Source of the DNA: an uncultured Oscillospiraceae bacterium
GTDB lineage: Bacteria; Bacillota; Clostridia; Oscillospirales; Acutalibacteraceae
NCBI GenBank assembly: GCA_900547095.1
Contig: URFG01000001.1
Coordinates: forward strand, 124,001-188,000
Reading direction: 5' to 3'
Length of the DNA stretch: 64,000 nucleotides
Part shown: piece after piece, positions 9,702 to 18,892 of the stretch
Numbering within the stretch: the first letter of the stretch is position 1
Layout of the letters: each line of letters opens with the position of its first letter
Translations under genes and position numbers: made by a program
Notes under the pieces: model-generated
Databases searched by the model: none
Told to the model about the DNA's origin: nothing
Seen by the model: only the letters and a program-made list of their open reading frames with translations

Positions 9702-11102
9702 TTATTCTATAATCGAGCCTTTAAGGCCGTTTTTATATTCTTCTATTTTCACCGTTTTAAAGGTGCCGAGCAAATTCTTATCCGCTTTTGCTTCGATATT
9801 TAAAAATCCGTCGGTCTTTCCAGTTAGATAGCCCTCTTTGCTTATTTCATCAAAAAGCACTCTCTTTTCGGTGCCGATAACTTTTTTAAGCTCCTCCGAG
9901 GATATTTCTTCCTGCAGTTTCAAAAGCTCGTCAAACCAGATACCCTTTTCCTCTCTCGAAACAGGATCTGGCATTTTTGCCGCAGGCGTGTTTTCACGAG
10001 GAGAATAGATAAATGTGAAAAGCGAGGTAAATCTCACCTTTTTAATAAGCTCTAAAGTCTTTTTGAAATCCTCATAGGTTTCGCCGGGAAAGCCTACTAT
10101 AACATCGCTTGTAAATTCCATATCGGGAACCCTTTTTCTCGCCTCGTATATCAGATTCAAATAGCTTTCGGAATCATACCTGCGGTTCATAGCCTTAAGA
10201 ATTCTGTCCGAGCCGCTCTGAAAGGGGAGGTGAAGATGCTTTTCCACCTTTTCGCAGTCGCGCATAGCGTCAAGCAGTTCTAAAGTGCAGTCCTTAGGGT
10301 GAGATGTCATAAACCTTATTCTGAAATCGCCCTCGATCTCATTTACTCTGTATAAAAGCTCGGCAAAGCTTACAGGCTTGTCCAAATTCTTGCCAAAAGA
10401 ATTAACGTTCTGCCCTAAGAGAGTTATCTCCTTAAACCCGCTGTTTACAAGCTCTTTTGCCTCTTTTATAATCTCTTCGGGCTTTCTCGATCTTTCTCTG
10501 CCTCGGACATAGGGGACTATGCAGTAGGTGCAAAAGTTATTACACCCGTTCATAACAGGCAGCCAGCCTCTTATATCCCCATCTCTTCTTACGGGGATAT
10601 TTTCGACTATATCCTTATTTTCAAGCGAAAGCTCAAAAACCCTTGCTCCTGTTAACCTTTTATATAAAAGCTCCGGGAGCTTATGAGTTACCTGCGTTCC
10701 GAAAACGAGATCGACATAAGGAAAACTCTCTTTGAATTTCTTAGCCACGGATTCCTGCTGAGCCATACATCCGCATACGGCTATTATTATATTTTTATCT
10801 TTTTGCTTGTATTTTTTCGTTGCTCCGACATTACCGTACACTCTGTCCTGAGCGTGCTCTCTTACGGCGCAGGTGTTAAAAAGAATAAACTGCGCGTTTT
10901 CCGGATCTTCTGTAAAATCATACCCTAAAACCGATAAAATACCCTTTATTCTTTCCGAATCGCTTACATTTTGCTGACAGCCGTATGTAACAACGCAGGC
11001 TTTCGGCTTAAAGCCGAAAATCTCTTCGTTCAGCTTTTTTACCCTTTCGGCATACGCCCTTTGTTCCGGCAAAAATTCATAATCTTTTTTTATTTCAGAC
11101 AA
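9702..11102 (-). CDS. miaB: tRNA methylthiotransferase MiaB
   Basis: Radical-SAM enzyme that adds a methylthio group at C2 of i6A37 in tRNA. The UPF0004 domain with VTYGCQQNVSDSERI is N-terminal. The radical SAM CxxxCxxC motif is CNNFCTYC, followed by YVRGRERSR, and a TRAM domain is C-terminal. I choose TTG at 11102 (MSEIKKDYEF, 466 aa). It has GAGGA seven bases upstream, whereas a longer reading from 11141 would begin inside the -10 box of the promoter at 11133-11161. Confidence 0.93.
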   Translation of the reverse strand: MSEIKKDYEFLPEQRAYAERVKKLNEEIFGFKPKACVVTYGCQQNVSDSERIKGILSVLGYDFTEDPENAQFILFNTCAVREHAQDRVYGNVGATKKYKQKDKNIIIAVCGCMAQQESVAKKFKESFPYVDLVFGTQVTHKLPELLYKRLTGARVFELSLENKDIVENIPVRRDGDIRGWLPVMNGCNNFCTYCIVPYVRGRERSRKPEEIIKEAKELVNSGFKEITLLGQNVNSFGKNLDKPVSFAELLYRVNEIEGDFRIRFMTSHPKDCTLELLDAMRDCEKVEKHLHLPFQSGSDRILKAMNRRYDSESYLNLIYEARKRVPDMEFTSDVIVGFPGETYEDFKKTLELIKKVRFTSLFTFIYSPRENTPAAKMPDPVSREEKGIWFDELLKLQEEISSEELKKVIGTEKRVLFDEISKEGYLTGKTDGFLNIEAKADKNLLGTFKTVKIEEYKNGLKGSIIE

Positions 11103-11132
11103 ATCGATTTTCCTCACAATTCTAATCAATTT

Positions 11133-11161
11133 ATTATACAATATTTTGAGAGCAAATTCAA
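11133..11161 (-). promoter_or_regulatory. Sigma-A promoter of the miaB-ylbF-mutS-mutL-miaA operon
   Basis: On the minus strand TTGAAT (11156-11161), a 17-base spacer and TATAAT (11133-11138). Transcription would start near 11126, about 25 bases before the TTG start of miaB. It lies just past the rlmH stop and probably drives the whole train down to divIVA. Confidence 0.65.
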
Positions 11162-11175
11162 GAGAAACAGCGCCA

Positions 11176-11655
11176 TTATTTGTGGTATGCCGAGCCCTCG
11201 TTTATTTTAAAAGCGCGGTAGACCTGCTCTAAAAGCATCACTCTGAAAAGCTTGTGCGGAAAGGTCATTTTAGAAAAAGAAATTTTAAGATCGGAAGCAT
11301 TTTTCACTTCTTCTGACAACCCGTAAGAGCCGCCGATTATAAAGCAGATATTCTTTCCCTCGTTTTTATATTTTTCGGTGATATCCGCAAGCTCTTCGCT
11401 AGATAATTCTCTGCCCTCAACAGCGAGTGAAATTATGACAGAGTTTTTCGGAATCTTTTGCAAAATGACTTTTCCCTCAGCCTCTGTTTGCTTTTTTATT
11501 TCCAAAGCGCCTGCATTTTCCGCAATGCTTTTCTGCGGCAGCTCGCAGACCGAAATATCGCAGTATCTTTTAAGCCTTTTTATGTATTCCTCGGCGGCGG
11601 ATATAAAAAATTTTTCCTTTAATTTTCCTACAGCTATAATATTAACTTTTATCAT
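11176..11655 (-). CDS. rlmH: 23S rRNA pseudouridine-1915 N3-methyltransferase RlmH
   Basis: SPOUT-fold methyltransferase that modifies pseudouridine 1915 in helix 69 of 23S rRNA. It has the family start MIKVNIIAVGKLKEKF, the SAM knot motif CFIIGGSYGLSEEV (about residues 102-115) and the C-terminal LLEQVYRAFKINEGSAYHK, a near-invariant ending. Length 159 aa is exact for the family. The start overlaps the walJ stop by 4 bp. Confidence 0.97.
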   Translation of the reverse strand: MIKVNIIAVGKLKEKFFISAAEEYIKRLKRYCDISVCELPQKSIAENAGALEIKKQTEAEGKVILQKIPKNSVIISLAVEGRELSSEELADITEKYKNEGKNICFIIGGSYGLSEEVKNASDLKISFSKMTFPHKLFRVMLLEQVYRAFKINEGSAYHK

Positions 11656-12440
11656 ACGGTTATCACCTGGCTGTCCTGCGGCTTTGCAATACTAAGTATG
11701 TAATCCTCATTTTCTTTGGCACCTATATCGGCAAGCGAAGCTTTAGCCGAAGAATAAGCTAACATCGGCAGATTGTTATGAAGGCTCAAATGCCCTAAAA
11801 TAAACCTCGAAGTTCCGCTTTCAAGCAATTTCGGCAGTTCCGCCGAGCAGGCGGTGTTTGAAAGATGGCCTTTATCCGATAAAATTCTGAGTTTAAGCTG
11901 GGCGGGATATGGTCCGCGTTTAAGCATTTCGGTATCGTGGTTAGACTCTAAAAGCAGAATATCGGAGCCGACAAGCGCTTTTCTCACATTATCCGTGACA
12001 ATTCCGAGATCCGTGCAAACGGTGATCTTTTTCCCGCTTGAAAAGGTATAGGAGTATCCTCCCGAGCCGGGGCTGTCGTGACTGGTGGAGAAAAAGTTAA
12101 GAAGTCCTCCGCCTAATTCTATCGGAGAATCCGCAATTTCTATTACTTCCTTTGCGTTTTCAAGCACACCGCTAAATTCAAGCGCCGAAATTGTTTCTTT
12201 AGACGCTATAAGCGGACATTTAAGCGATTTTAATAAAACTTTCAGTCCCGAAATATGATCCGAATGAGTGTGAGTTATAGCTATCGCATTTATCTTATCG
12301 AATTCGCAGGAAAGATTTAAAAGCTTATCTTTTATTCTTTTAGCGCTGACGCCTGCGTCTATCAGTATTCCGCCGTCAGGCCCCGAAATAAGCGTGGAAT
12401 TGCCTGTCGAACCGCTGAAAAGCGGACAAATTTTTGCCAT
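11652..12440 (-). CDS. WalJ/YycJ-like metallo-beta-lactamase fold hydrolase
   Basis: Cytoplasmic metallo-hydrolase of the YycJ (WalJ) group, 5'-3' DNA exonucleases linked to cell-wall and replication control. The metal motif THTHSDHISGL (about residues 54-64) gives HxHxDH, and further ligands are SHDSPGSGGY, LLLESNHD and FILGHLSLHNN. Length 262 aa matches. It has a good GGAGG ribosome binding site and overlaps rlmH, as in B. subtilis. A terminator lies between murA and this gene, so it may depend on read-through. Confidence 0.85.
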   Translation of the reverse strand: MAKICPLFSGSTGNSTLISGPDGGILIDAGVSAKRIKDKLLNLSCEFDKINAIAITHTHSDHISGLKVLLKSLKCPLIASKETISALEFSGVLENAKEVIEIADSPIELGGGLLNFFSTSHDSPGSGGYSYTFSSGKKITVCTDLGIVTDNVRKALVGSDILLLESNHDTEMLKRGPYPAQLKLRILSDKGHLSNTACSAELPKLLESGTSRFILGHLSLHNNLPMLAYSSAKASLADIGAKENEDYILSIAKPQDSQVITV

Positions 12441-12451
12441 TTTTATCCTCC

Positions 12452-12492
12452 GAAAAAAAGTAAAGCGAAGACGATTTTTTCCGCCTTCGCTT
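12452..12492 (-). terminator. Rho-independent terminator after murA
   Basis: Minus-strand hairpin AAGCGAAG (12485-12492) with CTTCGCTT (12463-12470), followed by a T-rich run (12452-12461). It lies directly after the murA stop. Confidence 0.7.
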
Positions 12493-12504
12493 GCTTAAAA
12501 ATTT

Positions 12505-13812
12505 TTATGCCTGCTTTAATGCGGCAATTTCAGGATCGGTTTCGACCCTCTTAATATCTGCGCCTAAAGCCGAAAGCTTTTCGGCTATATTTTCATAACC
12601 TCTGTCGATATAAGAAATATCGCTTACCTCTGTAACACCGTTTGCCATAAGCCCCGCTATTATCATAGCGGCTCCGGCTCTAAGGTCAACTGCCTTAACA
12701 GGCGCGGCTTCAAGCGATTTTACTCCCGATATGACTGCGACCTTTCCGTCTACCTGGATATCTGCTCCCATAAGGGTGAGCTGATCGACATATCTGAACC
12801 TGTTATCCCAAACGCCCTCGGTGATAATACTCGTTCCCTCGGCGACCGAAAGCAGGGTTGATATCTGCGGCTGCATATCAGTCGGGAATCCGGGGTGCGG
12901 CATAGTTTTTATATTGCACTTTTTCGGTCTTGAAGTCATTTTAACTCTGACCGCCTCGTCATACTCTTCTATCTCGGCTCCTGCCTCGGAAAGCTTTGCG
13001 GCTATCGATTCAAGGTGCTTAGGAGTAACGTTTTCAATAAGCACATCGCCCTTTGTCGCCGCGGCGGCAACCATATAAGTGCCTGCCTCTATCTGATCGG
13101 GGATTATCGAATAGGTCTTCCCTACAAGACGGCTTACGCCTCTTATTTTGATAACTCCCGTACCTGCTCCCATAATATCCGCACCCATAGAGTTAAGGAA
13201 GTTTGCAAGGTCTACTATATGCGGCTCCCTTGCGGCGTTTTCAATCACCGTGAGCCCGCTGACCTTAACTGCGGCAAGCATAATATTTATTGTGGCTCCT
13301 ACGCTTACGACATCAAGATAAACACTGCTGCCGGTAAGTCTTGAAGCGCGTGCGTCTACCATACCCTTTTCGATAGTGACCTTGGCGCCCAAAGCCTCAA
13401 AGCCTTTGATATGCTGGTCGATAGGCCTTACTCCGAAATCGCAGCCTCCGGGAGAAGCTACTCTCGCGTGGTGCATTCGGCCGAGCAGCGCTCCTAAAAA
13501 GTAGCTTGAGGCTCTCATTCCCTGCGCCATTTCTTTAGTGACGATATATGACTTTACAGGCCGCGGATCGATTTCGACCGTGGACTTATTTTTGAACTTA
13601 ACAACGGCTCCGAGCGAGCTTAAAGTTTTAAGTAATGTTATAACATCGGATATCTGAGGAAGATTTTCAATTATACAGGGACCGTCTGCCAAAAGCACGG
13701 CAGGCAAAATTGCCACCGCCGCATTTTTTGCGCCGCTTATGCGCACGGTGCCCTTAAGCGGTTTCCCGCCTTTAATAATAAATTTTTCCAAACCCGGCAA
13801 CTCCAGTTTCAA
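12505..13812 (-). CDS. murA: UDP-N-acetylglucosamine 1-carboxyvinyltransferase MurA
   Basis: First committed step of peptidoglycan synthesis: transfers enolpyruvate from PEP to UDP-GlcNAc. The substrate loop ISGAKNAAVAILPA is N-terminal. The catalytic cysteine is present in ASPGGCDFGVRPIDQH, so the enzyme should be fosfomycin-sensitive in principle. FPTDMQPQ and the C-terminal DLRAGAAMIIAGL are conserved. Length 435 aa is normal. It has its own strong promoter and terminator. Confidence 0.96.
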   Translation of the reverse strand: MKLELPGLEKFIIKGGKPLKGTVRISGAKNAAVAILPAVLLADGPCIIENLPQISDVITLLKTLSSLGAVVKFKNKSTVEIDPRPVKSYIVTKEMAQGMRASSYFLGALLGRMHHARVASPGGCDFGVRPIDQHIKGFEALGAKVTIEKGMVDARASRLTGSSVYLDVVSVGATINIMLAAVKVSGLTVIENAAREPHIVDLANFLNSMGADIMGAGTGVIKIRGVSRLVGKTYSIIPDQIEAGTYMVAAAATKGDVLIENVTPKHLESIAAKLSEAGAEIEEYDEAVRVKMTSRPKKCNIKTMPHPGFPTDMQPQISTLLSVAEGTSIITEGVWDNRFRYVDQLTLMGADIQVDGKVAVISGVKSLEAAPVKAVDLRAGAAMIIAGLMANGVTEVSDISYIDRGYENIAEKLSALGADIKRVETDPEIAALKQA

Positions 13813-13855
13813 ATTAAATATAAATACTTATATATTATGTGCTGTTTATTTAAAT

Positions 13856-13884
13856 ATTATATACAATTTATATCTTTTTGTCAA
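13856..13884 (-). promoter_or_regulatory. Sigma-A promoter of murA
   Basis: Minus strand TTGACA (13879-13884), 17-base spacer, TATAAT (13856-13861); consensus in both boxes. The -35 box overlaps the 3' end of the upstream membrane-protein gene. The transcript would start near 13849, about 37 bases before murA. Confidence 0.75.
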
Positions 13885-14683
13885 TCTCTGACGGCTCATT
13901 AAAGACGCCCGGTTTAAAATATTCAAACACACAGCCTGCGGCAAAAAGCGCCGCCGCAAGCATTAAAAAGCAATCGGCGCTCCCTTGCGAAAAAGAAATG
14001 TTTTTACCTGAAAATTTGCAGATAAGCTGCGGCAGACACGCGCAGACATTGAAGAATATCGCGCCGTATGCCCCTATTAGCAGTTTTCTTCCGATTATAT
14101 CTTTTTCAAATCCGTTATAAGCCTTTGCAAATTCAAGCATAAATACAAGGGTAAAGCAAATTCCCGCAATTAAAAACACATTATCCGTGATAAGCGCGAT
14201 ATAAGCGATTTTTATAAAAATATTTATAAGCTTTACGATAAAATAAATAACCGGCACCGCAAAAGCCGCCCCCGAAACCTTAAAATCAAGAAAAGCGGAA
14301 AGCCCGAAAATGATAAAAAACACAGCACTTGCAAAAGCAAAAATATCAATTAATGAAAGACCTATTTCCCCTATTTCGTTTTGCGCGGAAATTCTGCTTA
14401 TCATATCCGCACAAATCGACAGAGATAAAATAAACGAGGCGATTCCGCAAAGCTTGCCTGTTTTTTTAACGGGTTTTATATCTTTTTTTGCAAACAGACA
14501 AAAAACCGCCGCCGCCGCAAAAGAAACGAATACTATCACCGTCATTGAAGCGGCAACAGCGCTGTACTGTGATAGCACAAATCCTGTAAGCGGATCTATA
14601 GTGAAAACAAGCTGAAACACTCGAATAGAAGTGCAGACGATAAGCGCCGTTATAAAATAAATGTTTATATGCGATAATTTCAT
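13868..14683 (-). CDS. Membrane protein of unknown function
   Basis: Not recognised. The 271-residue product is almost entirely hydrophobic, with about seven predicted transmembrane helices (first at residues 8-28, then near 42-65, 78-95, 108-128, 135-160, 165-185 and 205-258) and short charged loops. There is no signal for a transporter family or enzyme. It is a single gene between murA and the divergent spoIID-like gene. A direct repeat TGTGAATTATGAAA occurs twice around its start, each copy containing an ATG. Confidence 0.7.
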   Translation of the reverse strand: MKLSHINIYFITALIVCTSIRVFQLVFTIDPLTGFVLSQYSAVAASMTVIVFVSFAAAAVFCLFAKKDIKPVKKTGKLCGIASFILSLSICADMISRISAQNEIGEIGLSLIDIFAFASAVFFIIFGLSAFLDFKVSGAAFAVPVIYFIVKLINIFIKIAYIALITDNVFLIAGICFTLVFMLEFAKAYNGFEKDIIGRKLLIGAYGAIFFNVCACLPQLICKFSGKNISFSQGSADCFLMLAAALFAAGCVFEYFKPGVFNEPSEIDKKI

Positions 14684-14724
14684 AATTCACACTTTCATAA
14701 TTCACATAAAATTTTAATATAATT

Positions 14725-14753
14725 ATTTTATAAAAAATATAAAAAAAAGTCAA
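14725..14753 (-). promoter_or_regulatory. Candidate promoter for the 13868-14683 membrane gene
   Basis: Minus strand TTGACT (14748-14753), 17-base spacer, TAAAAT (14725-14730), about 40 bases before the gene. The spacer is an A/T homopolymer-rich stretch, so the match is less distinctive than others here. Confidence 0.5.
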
Positions 14754-14770
14754 TACCGGGAGGTGTGCTT

Positions 14771-15739
14771 TTGGCGGAAAATATAAAAGCGGCTTTAATT
14801 GTTTCAGCCGCTCTCATCTTAAGCATTTTATTGTTTCCGGCAGTTAAATTCAGAGCCCAAACCGCTCCTATGGTCAAAACCTCCGCAAAGCCTGCCGAGA
14901 GCATAAAAAAAGAGCAGAATGAAGAAACTTTCAGGCTTTACCGCACAAAGCTAAAAAAGACCAAAAAAATATCCGCCGAGGAATATATTTTCTGCGTTGT
15001 AGCAAGCGAAATGCCTATATCTTACGGAGAGGAAGCGCTTAAAGCCCAGGCTGTTGCAGCATACACATTTGCCGAGAGAAAAAAACTTGCGGCGCAAAAG
15101 AGCGCCGCAGAATATGATATTACCGATGACTATACGGTCGATCAGGCATTTAAGGATAAATCGGAAATTTTAGAGGGCTGGAAAGATAATTCTCAAAAAA
15201 ACGAGGAATTTTTAAGTAAAATAATATCCTCTGTAAAAGGAGAATATCTTACATATAAAAACGAAATCGCCTTTACGCCCTATTTTGCGATTTCTCCGGG
15301 GCTTACCGATAAATGCAGCGATGTTTTTTCATCCGATCTGCCTTATCTTATCCCTTGCGACAGCTCTTTTGATAAGCTTGCCCAGGGCTACCGCACAAGC
15401 GCTTCTTTTACTAAAGACGAGCTTAAAGAAAAGCTTAAAATCACAGATGATATCACCGAAAAATCATTCTCCGATTTTGAAAAAACCTCTTCGGGGCTTG
15501 TAAAATCGCTTAAACTGAACGGTAAAAAAATAAGCGGAAGTGAAATTTCAAAAGCACTAAATCTCAGGTCGCGCACATTTGAAATATCTTACAGCGACTC
15601 AAAATTCACTTTCACCGTATCGGGTTACGGCCATAATGTCGGAATGAGCCAAACGGGCGCAAAATATCTTGCCGCCCAGGGCAGCGGATATAAAGAGATA
15701 CTCACCCACTATTACCCCGGGTGCGAGATAAAAAATTAA
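14771..15739 (+). CDS. SpoIID/LytB-domain sporulation protein
   Basis: SpoIID proteins are lytic transglycosylases that strip peptidoglycan during engulfment of the forespore. An N-terminal membrane helix (about residues 6-26) is followed by the SpoIID/LytB domain: EYIFCVVASEMPISYGEEAL, then QAVAAYTFAERK, and the terminal GYGHNVGMSQTGAKYLA motif. I choose TTG at 14771 because GGGAGG (14758-14763) sits seven bases upstream; a GTG at 14765 would be only one base from it. The 3' end meets spoIIE convergently with a 4-bp overlap. It could be SpoIID itself or a paralogue. Confidence 0.82.
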   Translation: MAENIKAALIVSAALILSILLFPAVKFRAQTAPMVKTSAKPAESIKKEQNEETFRLYRTKLKKTKKISAEEYIFCVVASEMPISYGEEALKAQAVAAYTFAERKKLAAQKSAAEYDITDDYTVDQAFKDKSEILEGWKDNSQKNEEFLSKIISSVKGEYLTYKNEIAFTPYFAISPGLTDKCSDVFSSDLPYLIPCDSSFDKLAQGYRTSASFTKDELKEKLKITDDITEKSFSDFEKTSSGLVKSLKLNGKKISGSEISKALNLRSRTFEISYSDSKFTFTVSGYGHNVGMSQTGAKYLAAQGSGYKEILTHYYPGCEIKN

Positions 15740-18042
15740 GAGGCTTTTTCAAGAATAGCCGCAATCACGGTTATATCGTCTTCGTGGCCGTCTGTTCTTC
15801 TGCGGCGGGCGCTTTCGGCAATTTTTTCGGCAAGATCTTTGGCAGAGCCGTCTTTATAGCATTCAAGCTCGGCTCTTATCCATTCGGTGCCGTCAAATGA
15901 AGCGCCGTCGGATAGCATTAAAAGCACATCTCCGCTTTTAAGCCTTATTCCTGCCCTGTCAAAAGCAACATCGTGCAAAATTCCCACAGGCAGGGAGGAG
16001 CTTTCTGCTCTTCCGCACCTGCCCGATCTTCTCACAATGGTCGGAGCGGCGCCGGCTTTGTATATATCGGTTTCGCCCGTGAAAAGATCGATACTTGCGA
16101 TATCCACCGTCGCAAGCGATTCGTCTGACGATTTAAAGAGCATTGAGGAATTTAGAATTTTAAGCGAGCAATCGTAGCCGAATCCCGCTTTTAATAGTCT
16201 TGACATCAGTCCCGACGCCATCGCACCGTCTACCGCGGCTCTTCCGCCCGTTCCCATTCCGTCGCTTAAAATCGCTATGAATTTTCCGCAGCCGTCGGTA
16301 AAGCAGTTGTAAGCGTCGCCGCTCATAGTTCCCCCTGCCGCCGCTATCTGACTTACTCCGAGATCAATTTTATAGACTGCGTGTTCGGTAATGCTTAAAA
16401 ATATCTCGTTATCCTCCTCGGTTATTTCGGGCGCGTCAAAATCCCTTTCGCAGACAATACTTAATGTCTTCATTATCTGCAATTTATTGATTATGCAGTC
16501 GTCGGCTTTTTTGATTCGCATTTCTATCGTCATTCTGCCGTACCTGTCTATCCTCGCCGCCGCGGAAGAGGCTCTGATATTTATGTTTTTGAGCGCGCTC
16601 ACGGCAGTAAGAGCCGCGGCATTATCAAATTTTTCTTCACTGCTTATTTCCTCGGCGAGATCTCTTAACATACAGGAAATGCCCTCAAACTGATCGGAAA
16701 CCACGCTCCTTACCTCTTCAATTCTGTTTTCTGCGGCGGTTTTCGAGGCAAACGCCGCGTATTTATCCGCTATAACGCCGACAGTGCCTTTGATTTTTAT
16801 ACATCTCGCCTTGAATTCATCAGGCACACTCTGCATAATATCCGAGTCTTTTCTTTCCTTGATATGACCTATAACCCCCAAAACCGCCTCTAAAGTTGCG
16901 TCTTTTTTGGTTTCCCAGCAGTGAATTCTCAGCTTGCACCCACAGCAGGCTTTGAGCTCTATTTCTCTTATAAGGGTGTTAAAATCGGGAGAATTTATAC
17001 GGCCGAGCTCTGTTGACACCTGCTCGACTGTATCGGATACCTTTTTAAGCGCACCCGACGCTTTTTCAAGTCTTATAACCGCCGTCTTTTTAGCGCAGGA
17101 AGGCACGGTTATCTGAGGCACTCCCGAAAAAAGCTTAGAGAATACTATTCCGCTCGTTCTCGGAAGCAGTAAAAAAATTCCGGTGCCTATTATAAACTCG
17201 GTAAATGACGCCGCGATATTACCTGTAGTTCCGTAAGCCGCGTTTACAATAAAGCATACGGTAAACGCCGCGGTTTCTGCATATTTTCCGAGCCCCGAAA
17301 AAATTCCCGCCGCCATTCCGCCGAGATAAAATGTCGATTCGGTGGGATTTGAGGATAAAAGGCTTGTAAAAGCGGCGCATATTCCGCAGGCGGTGCCCGC
17401 AAGCGTTCCGCCGTACCGCGCGGCGGTCAAAATCAGTGTGATTGCTATGATTTTACCTACCGAAACGGAATAAATCTTTAAATTGTTAAGTCCCACAAGC
17501 AAAAGGCTGAATGATAAAAGCAAACAGCATAGCTCGTCGGGAGAAAGACCGCAGCTCCTGTGCTGTAGCGCGTTATAGGTCTTTGATACCAAATATGCTC
17601 CCGCAGCACATAGGAGAGTTTCGGCTATTAAGTCTATAAGCTTATAGCCTGTATTCATTGTCGCGGCTATGCCTGTTGCAAGATTTGCGCAAAATGCGGC
17701 AAAAGCGGCAAAAACAGGATTTTTTGAAATTTTGCTTTTATTTGAAAATATCAGCTTTAGCGCCAATACTCCGAGCACCGCCGTGATGTATTTAAAACCG
17801 CTTGTCCCTGCTGCAGGGAAAAAATATGCTAAAAATGCGCCTATCGCCGCCGACGGCGCATACTGCCACGGACTTCCCGCAACAAAGGAAAGCCCGAAGG
17901 GCATTATTCTTTTCGCCACAACTCCTCTTGCCCCTATAAATGCCGCCGCGCCGAAAAGAATATGTATTCCGATTTTAATAAGCTGTGAAGAAGTATCGAG
18001 GGTTCGGTAACTTCTTTTTTTTACAATATCTTTCAATCTCAC
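15736..18042 (-). CDS. spoIIE: Stage II sporulation protein E phosphatase
   Basis: Membrane PP2C phosphatase that activates sigma-F in the forespore by dephosphorylating SpoIIAA, and that also acts at the polar septum. The first about 320 residues carry around ten hydrophobic helices. The middle region (about 320-540) has a cysteine group (CCGCKLRIHCW). The C-terminal PP2C domain (about 555-768) has ILSDGMGTGGRA and MLSDGASFD metal motifs. Length 768 aa compares with 827 in B. subtilis. The promoter is of Spo0A type (18069-18102). Confidence 0.95.
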   Translation of the reverse strand: MRLKDIVKKRSYRTLDTSSQLIKIGIHILFGAAAFIGARGVVAKRIMPFGLSFVAGSPWQYAPSAAIGAFLAYFFPAAGTSGFKYITAVLGVLALKLIFSNKSKISKNPVFAAFAAFCANLATGIAATMNTGYKLIDLIAETLLCAAGAYLVSKTYNALQHRSCGLSPDELCCLLLSFSLLLVGLNNLKIYSVSVGKIIAITLILTAARYGGTLAGTACGICAAFTSLLSSNPTESTFYLGGMAAGIFSGLGKYAETAAFTVCFIVNAAYGTTGNIAASFTEFIIGTGIFLLLPRTSGIVFSKLFSGVPQITVPSCAKKTAVIRLEKASGALKKVSDTVEQVSTELGRINSPDFNTLIREIELKACCGCKLRIHCWETKKDATLEAVLGVIGHIKERKDSDIMQSVPDEFKARCIKIKGTVGVIADKYAAFASKTAAENRIEEVRSVVSDQFEGISCMLRDLAEEISSEEKFDNAAALTAVSALKNINIRASSAAARIDRYGRMTIEMRIKKADDCIINKLQIMKTLSIVCERDFDAPEITEEDNEIFLSITEHAVYKIDLGVSQIAAAGGTMSGDAYNCFTDGCGKFIAILSDGMGTGGRAAVDGAMASGLMSRLLKAGFGYDCSLKILNSSMLFKSSDESLATVDIASIDLFTGETDIYKAGAAPTIVRRSGRCGRAESSSLPVGILHDVAFDRAGIRLKSGDVLLMLSDGASFDGTEWIRAELECYKDGSAKDLAEKIAESARRRRTDGHEDDITVIAAILEKAS

Positions 18043-18068
18043 TGCCTCCTGATTCCGTTTTTTATTTA

Positions 18069-18102
18069 ATTATACATTTTATAAATTAAATAATTTGTCA
18101 AA
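18069..18102 (-). promoter_or_regulatory. Spo0A-type promoter of spoIIE with 0A box
   Basis: Minus strand TTGACA (18096-18101) and TATAAT (18069-18074) separated by 21 bases, too long for a normal sigma-A promoter. A perfect 0A box (TTTGTCAAA on the plus strand, 18094-18102) overlaps the -35. In B. subtilis the spoIIE and spoIIG promoters have the same over-long spacing and are activated by Spo0A~P binding at the -35. Confidence 0.65.
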
Positions 18103-18188
18103 GTAGATAAGTAAAACTTTGAAATTTATGTAATTTTAATGTAAAAAAAAGCGAATTGTGCATAAAATAACTTCGGGAAGTGAGATTT

Positions 18189-18833
18189 TTGAAAAAATTT
18201 TATATTTTTATGTGCATAGTGATTATTTCGGCTCTTATTTTAGGGGTTTCCGCGGCGGCGCTTTCTAAAATGGGATCAACGGGCGATGAGGTCAAAAGTA
18301 TACAGTCGGTTTTAAAGGAAAAGGGATATTATTCGGGAAATGTCGACGGTATTTTCGGCACAGGAACGAAAAATGCCGTAAAGCAGTTTCAGTCCGACTG
18401 CGGATTATCTGCCGACGGTATTGTCGGGGAAAAGACTTTAAAGGCTTTAGGACTTAATAAACAGGATAATAACGGATACTCCTCTTCTGATTTTAATCTG
18501 CTTGCCCGAGTTATTTCGGCGGAGGCAAGAGGTGAATCATATTCCGGGCAGGTGGCAGTCGGAGCGGTGATACTCAACCGCGTGGAGCACCCCTCTTTTC
18601 CCGACACTCTTTCGGGGGTAATATATCAAAAGGGAGCTTTTACGTGTTTGAGCGACGGTCAGTTCTACGAGGCTGTGGCTGACAGCGCCTACAGCGCCGC
18701 CCGCGACGTAATAAACGGTCTTGATCCCTCCGGCGGAGCTATTTATTACTATAATCCCAAAACCTCGACCTCAAAATGGATTCTTTCCCGCCCTGTGATA
18801 ACCACTATCGGAAGGCACCGCTTTTGCAGCTGA
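18189..18833 (+). CDS. SleB-like spore cortex or cell wall hydrolase
   Basis: Secreted peptidoglycan hydrolase. Signal peptide/membrane helix at residues 1-25, a peptidoglycan-binding domain at about 28-85 (GDEVKSIQSVLKEKGYYSG, GTGTKNAVKQFQ), and a SleB/hydrolase_2 domain at about 97-214 (LARVISAEARGESYSG, VGAVILNRV). The layout matches germination lytic enzyme SleB. I choose TTG at 18189, since GGAAGTGAG lies just upstream; GTG at 18180 is inside that site. It is divergent from spoIIE, which supports a sporulation/germination role. Confidence 0.82.
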   Translation: MKKFYIFMCIVIISALILGVSAAALSKMGSTGDEVKSIQSVLKEKGYYSGNVDGIFGTGTKNAVKQFQSDCGLSADGIVGEKTLKALGLNKQDNNGYSSSDFNLLARVISAEARGESYSGQVAVGAVILNRVEHPSFPDTLSGVIYQKGAFTCLSDGQFYEAVADSAYSAARDVINGLDPSGGAIYYYNPKTSTSKWILSRPVITTIGRHRFCS

Positions 18834-18843
18834 AAAAATAAAA

Positions 18844-18873
18844 AAATCACTTCGGAAAAATCCGAAGTGATTT
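18844..18873. terminator. Bidirectional terminator between sleB-like gene and rplA
   Basis: Perfect hairpin AAATCACTTCGGA / TCCGAAGTGATTT with an AAA loop, flanked by A and T runs on both sides. It ends the plus-strand hydrolase gene and the minus-strand rplA transcript, so rplJ-rplL do not follow rplA here. Confidence 0.85.
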
Positions 18874-18892
18874 AAAAAATTATAATTTTAAA

